DNA from: Singulisphaera acidiphila DSM 18658
GTDB lineage: Bacteria > Planctomycetota > Planctomycetia > Isosphaerales > Isosphaeraceae
NCBI RefSeq assembly: GCF_000242455.2
Contig: NC_019892.1
Span: forward strand, 5,342,744-5,406,743
DNA: 64,000 bases
Reading direction: 5' to 3'
Shown here: positions 59,144-64,000 of the stretch, piece by piece
How the letters are laid out: each line of letters starts with the position of its first letter
Position numbering within the stretch: position 1 is the first letter of the stretch
Program-made: the position numbers and the translations under genes
Notes under the pieces: generated by a model
Told to the model about the DNA's origin: nothing
The model's database searches: none
The model's input: the letters and a program-made list of their open reading frames with translations, nothing else

Positions 59144-59189
59144 GGCTACAGGATGTCGCCATCATGGCTACGCAATGCAACCAAGTCAA
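59144..59189 (-). promoter_or_regulatory. BlaI operon promoter and operator
   Basis: On the minus strand TTGACT (59189-59184), a 17-base spacer and CATGAT (59166-59161) form the promoter. The start-site region 59144-59160, GGCTACAGGATGTCGCC, is a dyad with arms GGCTACA/TGTCGCC (one mismatch) and the TACA...TGT core of BlaI boxes. Confidence 0.55.
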
Positions 59190-59397
59190 TCCCCAAAGCG
59201 GGTCCAATTCCAGGGGCGCACTTCCGATTCTTGAGGAAGTCTAAAGGGCTGAGGCTGATTTCAATCACCACCGTGGTTCCCCTCGAACCCCAGAGAGGTC
59301 GTTGAAGTCGCTCCAAAAGGAACCGCAACGAAATCGACATATCCCTGTGAACCGGCCTTGGCCGTCCTGTGTCTCTCGTCTCAAAGGAGACAAGACA

Positions 59398-60207
59398 ATG
59401 GATACCATGGATCTGCTCACGAAGTTTGCCCGGATCGGGGTCAGGGTCAAGGTCGCCGACCGGTCCACCCGACGGTTCCGGCCCCCGGCGCGCGTCCTCT
59501 CATTGGACGTGCAGGCCGATCGCGACGGCGAGTTCTTCGAGGTCGTCTCGCCCGGCGGCACTTCTTCCGAGGTCGCCGTCATCGACGTTCAGCCCGCCGA
59601 CCGGCACCTGCTTTTACTGGTCCGGGAGGGAGGCGAGAAGCACAAGTTCCTCTGCGGCCACGACGAGCGGCACTGGTTCGTCGCCGCCGTGCCCGAGAAT
59701 GCCCCGGTGGGCACGGTTCGCCAGGCGAAGGAGGCGCTCAAGCCCCCTGAGGTCCAGGTTGCCCAGGGTCGCCAGGGGCTCCGGGCCGAGGCCCGTAACC
59801 GTCGCAAGAACGCCGCCTACCGCCGTCAGGGCGAGTGGTTTTTCCTGCCCGTGCCCGGCTTCACCGTGGACGAGGCACTGGTGCTCCACAACGAGCCGCT
59901 CCGGCGGGGTAATGGCGGTAAGCCGCACTGGGTCGAGTCCTGCTACCGGACAGGAGGGGAGACGGTCCACGTCTGCTCCCGCCACCCGAACGGGGTCACT
60001 CCATCCCAGCACGAGAAGATCCTGGCCAACAACCCGAAGGCGAAGGGGTGGAACTGGCAGACCATGCGGCGGAATCCGGGCGTGTACGTCAGGGGCAGTG
60101 TCCGGCACGCCGACCACAAGACGATTGTCCTGCACGGTTGGCATCGGGTGTTGATGAACACGGAAGGCCAGTCCAGTGCCATGCGGAACGTGGCCTTCCT
60201 CGATTGA
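59398..60207 (+). CDS. Conserved hypothetical protein
   Basis: A 269-residue soluble protein; AAGGAGA lies nine bases before ATG 59398. It starts MDTMDLLTKFARIGVRVKVA, has a beta-rich N-terminal half (RHLLLLVREGGEKHKFLCGH then DERHWFVAAVPENAPVGTVR) and a basic middle (GLRAEARNRRKNAAYRRQGE). The C-terminal half has several histidines and cysteines (PHWVESCYRTGGETVHVCSR, then HADHKTIVLHGWHRVLMN). This pattern recurs, as I remember, in other planctomycete hypotheticals, but no function is known. A strong hairpin follows the stop. Confidence 0.8.
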   Translation: MDTMDLLTKFARIGVRVKVADRSTRRFRPPARVLSLDVQADRDGEFFEVVSPGGTSSEVAVIDVQPADRHLLLLVREGGEKHKFLCGHDERHWFVAAVPENAPVGTVRQAKEALKPPEVQVAQGRQGLRAEARNRRKNAAYRRQGEWFFLPVPGFTVDEALVLHNEPLRRGNGGKPHWVESCYRTGGETVHVCSRHPNGVTPSQHEKILANNPKAKGWNWQTMRRNPGVYVRGSVRHADHKTIVLHGWHRVLMNTEGQSSAMRNVAFLD

Positions 60208-60228
60208 GGGTGTAATTGTGTGTTAAAG

Positions 60229-60265
60229 AACAGGCCGAGGCGGCTTATCGCTGCTTCGGTCTGTT
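60229..60265 (+). terminator. Intrinsic terminator-like hairpin
   Basis: AACAGGCCGAGGCGGC (60229-60244) pairs over 16 positions, including G-U pairs in RNA, with GCTGCTTCGGTCTGTT (60250-60265) around a 5-base loop. It lies 22 bases after the stop of the preceding gene. A U-tract is weak. Confidence 0.7.
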
Positions 60266-60294
60266 CTGGTCGTCGTTACCAGTCTTTTGGTATT

Positions 60295-60356
60295 GGGCGG
60301 CGCCGGATTCGAACCAGCGATTTTCACCGTATGAGGGGGCTCAAGGATCCCGCCCG
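60295..60356 (-). other. tRNA-like 3' half relic
   Basis: The minus strand shows a perfect T-arm (GCTGG TTCGAAT CCGGC) followed by the acceptor strand GCCGCCC and A73. A GGGCGGG at the 5' end pairs over six of seven positions. The D and anticodon arms do not fold and the total is about 14 bases short. It is probably a tRNA fragment, as often left at integration sites. Confidence 0.35.
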
Positions 60357-60365
60357 TTTTTTTTG

Positions 60366-60388
60366 AAACCTTGGCGTCAGCAAGGTTT
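60366..60388 (+). terminator. Small hairpin
   Basis: AAACCTTG and CAAGGTTT form an 8-bp stem around GCGTCAG, just after a run of eight T. It may close a lost transcript. Confidence 0.3.
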
Positions 60389-60488
60389 TATGCGAATTGC
60401 CTGATCGTTGCAAACCCCATCAAACCGGCATGGCAATCGGAGCACTGATCCTGCTTAAAGGTCCATTCTTTTGGAGGGCAGGGGGCCC

Positions 60489-60762
60489 ATGATTCCCCTT
60501 GATATCGGCCCACCTTTGAAGGAGAAGGGGATCGACTGTCTCAAGTATGCGTCGAAGGATGAGTCTGGCCATGTGATTGCCGAGTCGCTTGGGGGGCCTG
60601 GTGGGCAATCGTTCCTCTTCCCCATTTCCCGGTTGGCCAACGACAAGATGCAAGGCCTTGAACAATGCCTCAAGTAACATGGCGAAGAAGGAGATCGTCC
60701 AGATCAAAGTCGAACTGCTGCATGCAACGCCCGACAGATTGAGGATTTATAATATTAAATGA
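60489..60762 (+). pseudogene. DNA/RNA non-specific endonuclease toxin-domain relic
   Basis: The frame MIPLDIGPPLKEKGIDCLKY then ESGHVIAESLGGPGGQSFLF carries the GH-IA-SLGG core of small bacterial endonuclease toxin domains (D/R-GH-I---LGG---N). It stops at 60677, and the evident continuation (NMAKKEIVQIKVELLHATPD then RLRIYNIK) is in another frame ending at 60762. The N-terminal carrier protein is absent. Such domains form the tips of polymorphic toxins. Confidence 0.55.
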
Positions 60763-61430
60763 TTATGAAATAATGAAATTGGTGGTTGGATCGATCGGAT
60801 GTTTTGTGGAAATTGATCATGCTTAAATAAAGTGATAGCGGAATAGTTCGATGGGCTGTCAGGATCTCTCGGGTCGTGAGGCGAGTGGATGCACCGCCGC
60901 CTTTGGCTCCTTTGGGGTAGCGGTCGTAGAAGTGGCTGGCGTGAGCCCGCGTCAGCGGCCTTGAGGCTCTCCCGGCTGAGACTTAAGCTTCGGAGGGAGT
61001 CCCTGCGACACTACCTCTTCACCCACAACTCGTCTCCGGTACGTCGAGGACCGGCGCGGTTCCAATCGCCTGGAGACGAAGGGCGCGAACGGCTGGGGAT
61101 GTTACGCGAGTTGCGTCCGGATTTAGTCCTTGTCAGGGAAGCACTTAGGGCAGATAAGCGGTCGAAGGACTGACGAGGTAGACATTGATTCCGCGATCGT
61201 GCATGCCGTGATCTGTGGACCGACTTGATCCTTCAGATCGTGTTTGCCATGATGGCTCTCCTCGCCGTTTTTTGGCAGCCGATCGTCGGTGATGCGTTCG
61301 GTTTTTCACGATGACGTTCTTTGCGAAAGTTTCCTTTTACGGAAAGGACGCGAGTTTACTTCCCCATCAAGCAACGTTAAACCCGAATGTATTGTTGTAT
61401 GGTGAGGTGATTGGATTCGCAAGCTGGCTC
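60763..61430. other. Gene-poor stretch
   Basis: AT-rich at 60745-60850. A plus-strand Arg/Leu-rich frame at 60889-61173 lacks start signals and reads like a shadow. Nothing else recognised. Confidence 0.4.
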
Positions 61431-62159
61431 ATGGATAAAGATTGGCTATTGACCCTCATCAAGGTCACCAAGTCGGGGAGTGCCCAAACCGCTGATCAGA
61501 CCAGCTTCGTCGGCGGTCGGCCGAAGCTCCCGCCCTCGTGCCCGCTGCCGACTTGCAAGCTCTGCGGTGAGATTCAATCCTTCTTCTTTCAGGTGGCCTT
61601 TCCCGAGATTCATCCGTGGGCAGGTCGTACGTTGGCTGTCTTCCAATGTACTTCCTGTTGGAAGAACAGCTATCATGTCCCTCTGATTTGCCGAGAAATC
61701 TTTCCAACGATGACTACGAATTCTCTCCTGCCTGGAGACGATATCCCGGACGATCTGCTTGACCTTGTCCAGATCAGGCACCGTTTCCTCGTCTTCCCGA
61801 CGGCTGAAGGCGTTGTGCGTGGTGATTACCCGGAGCGTGTCCGATACCGTCCGATCTCCTTCGAGCTGGCATTCGCCAGGGAATCCACGACCAAGTCGAA
61901 AATCGGCGGTCAGCCCGGTTGGATCGGGGGAGACGACGAATTTCCGGGAAAGTATATGGGGCAACCGCTGATTTTCCTGATGCAATGGCGAGGGGAATTC
62001 CAGTTCAAGCTCACGGCAGACGCGCCTCCGCCATATGGCGAGTTGCCCGAATTCCAAGATACCCGGGAATACCTACTCTGCCTGGGTAATCAGGTCTATT
62101 TCTTTGGTAACGACACGGATGGAAAAAGCAATATTTACTTGTGTGATCAGCGTGTCTGA
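61431..62159 (+). CDS. DUF1963-like protein with zinc-binding insertion
   Basis: A 242-residue protein from ATG 61431; the frame is open from ATG 61311 but the first 40 residues look unrelated. It opens MDKDWLLTLIKVTKSG then SFVGGRPKLPPSCPLPTCKL, with GG-P-LP---P-P-C as in DUF1963/YwqG proteins. A CKLCG plus CTSC pair 46 residues apart can bind zinc. Later comes SKIGGQPGWIGGDDEFPGKY and FLMQWRGEFQFKL, the second conserved block, and NQVYFFGNDTDGK at the end. The role of DUF1963 proteins is unknown; many lie near toxin or immunity genes. No strong ribosome binding site. Confidence 0.75.
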   Translation: MDKDWLLTLIKVTKSGSAQTADQTSFVGGRPKLPPSCPLPTCKLCGEIQSFFFQVAFPEIHPWAGRTLAVFQCTSCWKNSYHVPLICREIFPTMTTNSLLPGDDIPDDLLDLVQIRHRFLVFPTAEGVVRGDYPERVRYRPISFELAFARESTTKSKIGGQPGWIGGDDEFPGKYMGQPLIFLMQWRGEFQFKLTADAPPPYGELPEFQDTREYLLCLGNQVYFFGNDTDGKSNIYLCDQRV

Positions 62160-62182
62160 AACCCGAAGAGGTCACGGAAACG

Positions 62183-62350
62183 GTGCGCGGCGATCCGTCT
62201 TCTGAGAATCTGTTCTCGCTCGGCCTCGCGGCGCGGGGCGAAGGGCGGAGCGACCTGGCTGCCGGCTCCTTCGCTCAGGCCGTCGAGGCCGAGCCCGGCA
62301 ATGCCGAGTACTATGGCCATCGCGCGGCGGCCGAGTTTGTCCTTGGGCGG
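62183..62350 (+). pseudogene. Tetratricopeptide-repeat fragment
   Basis: The frame reads SENLFSLGLAARGEGRSDLA then AGSFAQAVEAEPGNAEYYGH and RAAAEFVLGRF, about one and a half TPR units (A-G---A--AV---P-NAEYY). It runs straight into the transposase relic, so the rest of the TPR protein is missing. Confidence 0.45.
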
Positions 62351-62355
62351 TTTGC

Positions 62356-62948
62356 AAGGAACCGCTGGCACGCCTGGTCAATCGCGAGGAAGGGGCGCTC
62401 GGGGCGTTCTTCGAGGGCCGGTCCAAGAGCGTGGCGATTCTCGATGAAGAGGCATTGCTGGAGCCTTGCGCGTCCATCGACCTGAACCCGGTCGCAGCGG
62501 GCATCGTGGCGGCGCCGGAGGACCTCGATCAAGCAGTGGGTCGATCAGGTTGAGGAACAGAGGCGTGTCGAGACGCTCAAGGCCGCCGAATCGGGGCGCG
62601 CGGCCGCGCAGGCCGTATCCTCCGGTCGGGAGGAGTCGCTCTGGCTCTGTCCGCTCGCGGATCGCTGCGGTTTGGACTCGACGTGTGAGGGGATGGTCGA
62701 GGGCTTCACGCAGGGGAACTCTCTGTTACAGGTCGACTTCACGGGCCGGCTGTTCCGTGAAGGCAAGGGGTCGATCTCGGGCGATCGGTGAGGTCGCTAT
62801 CGGATTGCAGCCGTCGCCGACGCCAGAGGTCTTGGAAGGCAGGATTGGCGGGCCGTGGCATCGTCTGACTCCAGAGGACGAACAAGGATGGTCCGTCTTC
62901 CAGGCGATCAGGCAGCACAAGAACGGTTATTCCGAGCGCTTACGCTGA
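62356..62948 (+). pseudogene. REP-associated tyrosine transposase relic
   Basis: Coherent pieces: KEPLARLVNREEGALGAFFE, then GRSKSVAILDEEALLEPCAS and IDLNPVAAGIVAAPEDLDQA; after a frameshift near 62530 IKQWVDQVEEQRRVETLKAA, SGREESLWLCPLADRCGLDS and GNSLLQVDFTGRLFREGKGS; then further broken to 62948. This is the C-terminal two-thirds of a Y1 transposase of the REP-associated (RAYT-like) group. The N-terminal HUH and Tyr motifs are missing. Confidence 0.7.
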
Positions 62949-62956
62949 GACCTTGA

Positions 62957-63472
62957 TCAGTGGCGTGTGAGCGTGAAGTGACCGAAGTCGTCCGGGGCCC
63001 GTGACAGATAGCCGCCCACAACGCTCGTCCGGCTGTCGTCAAGGAGAGCGGCGTATTCGACGACTTGATTGCCCACAATGGCCTTGAACTTCATCATCCC
63101 ACTCCCCGAAGGAATGGCATTGGTCGTCTGACCGCCCGAAGAGGGCGTTTCGGGCCTGAAATGGCCCGTGAAGTCCATCCTCACGAACTGACCGGTTCGC
63201 CAAACGCTGTACACTGGGTAATAGACCAGGGCCTCGGCCTTGAAATCGACGCCCTCGGGGAGCGGGTCGGGCAGGAGAGCGAGCAGCCTGCCTCTGAGTC
63301 CCAAGAAGCGATGCGTTTGCCAGTGGCCCTTCCAGTTAGAGTCTCGGAATCGGACGGGGACATGACTCCGATACCAGGCGAAATCGACGCCCATCACGGT
63401 CAAGTAGAGGGCAAGGACGATCGGTAAGATCCAGAGGGACCGCTTACTCCACCTGCGAAGTTTCTCCCTCAT
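62957..63472 (-). CDS. Hypothetical membrane-anchored protein
   Basis: A 171-residue protein with a basic N-terminus and one transmembrane helix (RSLWILPIVLALYLTVMGVD), then a soluble extracytoplasmic part. The latter looks beta-rich (GVDFKAEALVYYPVYSVWRT then GQFVRMDFTGHF, SGMMKFKAIVGNQVVEYAAL) and ends with SVVGGYLSRAPDDFGHFTLT. The final FGHFTLTR pattern is reminiscent of small planctomycete surface proteins. No enzyme motif; ribosome binding site weak. Confidence 0.7.
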   Translation of the reverse strand: MREKLRRWSKRSLWILPIVLALYLTVMGVDFAWYRSHVPVRFRDSNWKGHWQTHRFLGLRGRLLALLPDPLPEGVDFKAEALVYYPVYSVWRTGQFVRMDFTGHFRPETPSSGGQTTNAIPSGSGMMKFKAIVGNQVVEYAALLDDSRTSVVGGYLSRAPDDFGHFTLTRH

Positions 63473-63817
63473 GGTGGACTTGGCTCCCGAATTGACGGCC
63501 TAAGATGTTAGCCGATGTCACCGATTTCCTGCGGACAATCCCGACCAATGGCCTGGCGGTCCCAGCATGTCTATTCTGCATCGCCGTTATTGTCAGGTTT
63601 AAACTCTCCCGTCGCAGCGATCATCAACGGACCCTTGCGGCGGCGATCCAGTGACGTAAGCGGGCGGCGATGAGCAACGGCCCGTCACCTGCTGAATAGG
63701 TGACGCCGTGTCTTTGACCGTCCCCTTCGATTGTAGCCTCTGCGAACCTCGGGGCTCACGAGTGCATCCAAGTTATACCGACCGTTACCCTGGATAGGGT
63801 AGCATTCGACTCGACCG
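63473..63817. other. Intergenic, small hairpin only
   Basis: No gene. GTCACCT and AGGTGAC at 63686-63706 form a 7-bp stem around GCTGAAT; its role is unclear. Confidence 0.4.
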
Positions 63818-64000
63818 ATGTCAGACTGGACTGAGGTGCTGGCCGTGGAATCGATCCTCCACGTCGGGCTGGACGAACCCGAGACCAGCGAACTCCGAGG
63901 TTGCTTCGCCCAGCCGGTCCTCGCCTTCGAGACCCTGCCTCGTATCCAAGTGGACCGTGGACGGCTCATGGTCGAGCATCCCCATCGGATGAACCAGTTC
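63818..64000 (+). CDS. Hypothetical protein, runs off the right edge
   Basis: An open frame of 61 codons from ATG 63818 to the end of the window: MSDWTEVLAVESILHVGLDE then FETLPRIQVDRGRLMVEHPH. Composition is protein-like, with no signal peptide. No ribosome binding site stands out. Too little is visible to name a family. Confidence 0.45.
   Translation, partial: MSDWTEVLAVESILHVGLDEPETSELRGCFAQPVLAFETLPRIQVDRGRLMVEHPHRMNQF

Noticed and set aside
60889..61173. Arg/Leu-rich 94-codon frame
   Set aside because: No start signal, biased composition, no recognisable domain.

Overview
The window looks like chromosomal DNA of a planctomycete, most probably an Isosphaeraceae-type organism; that placement is inference from gene content. 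Indicators are a DUF1559 pseudopilin with an H-X9-DG motif, a DUF1501/DUF1800 pair, an ECF sigma factor fused to carboxypeptidase-regulatory-like repeats, an LEPR-XLL-like N-terminus on a secreted protein, high GC, and many palindromic repeats and decayed transposases.

Layout. 0-4 kb: the 3' end of a PIG-V-like mannosyltransferase, a Hint-domain relic, and an ECF sigma factor overlapping a membrane protein that is probably its partner. 4-6 kb: a DUF3494 ice-binding-like secreted protein with a huge Thr-Pro tract. 7-15 kb: an EamA transporter pseudogene, DUF3309, a glycosyltransferase, an LEA-like repeat protein, an FAD oxidoreductase and a PAS histidine kinase. 15-17.3 kb: a run of small minus-strand genes bounded by two copies of one unknown small-protein family. 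17.8-21.3 kb: an ISL3-like relic, a methyltransferase, and an IS4-family element nested in a palindromic MITE. 21.3-29.4 kb: a zinc-ribbon protein, an HxlR regulator divergent from a PRISE-type reductase, a cobalamin riboswitch leading into a DUF1559 pseudopilin and a DUF4465 protein, a second IS inside a palindromic repeat array, and a quinone oxidoreductase divergent from an HxlR relic.

29.8-37 kb is accessory and eroded, with lower GC between about 32.5 and 36.4 kb: a UBP zinc finger beside a deleted thioredoxin-reductase-like gene, a lipoprotein pseudogene, the AbiEi/AbiEii toxin-antitoxin pair with a clear promoter/operator, an SMI1/KNR4 (SUKH) fragment and small immunity-like genes. 37-47 kb: a ThrE-type exporter, a CbiX/DUF362 protein directly downstream of a Tat-signal ureohydrolase that resembles nickel guanidine hydrolases, an OprB-like porin, a Thr/Ser dehydratase, a PD-(D/E)XK-like protein and two membrane proteins. 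48-54 kb: a sigma/carboxypeptidase-regulatory fusion, DUF1800 and DUF1501 in one operon. 54-59 kb: a serine hydrolase bracketed by inverted 188-bp MITE copies, then a BlaI/M56 regulatory operon with its own promoter and operator. 59-64 kb: conserved hypotheticals, a toxin-endonuclease relic, a DUF1963-like protein, a REP-transposase relic, and a gene running off the right edge.

The most interesting units are the B12-riboswitch operon (24-26 kb), the exported guanidinase-like enzyme with its chelatase-like partner (38.7-41.9 kb), the duplicated small-protein operon (15-17.3 kb), and the HxlR box shared by two oxidoreductase loci.
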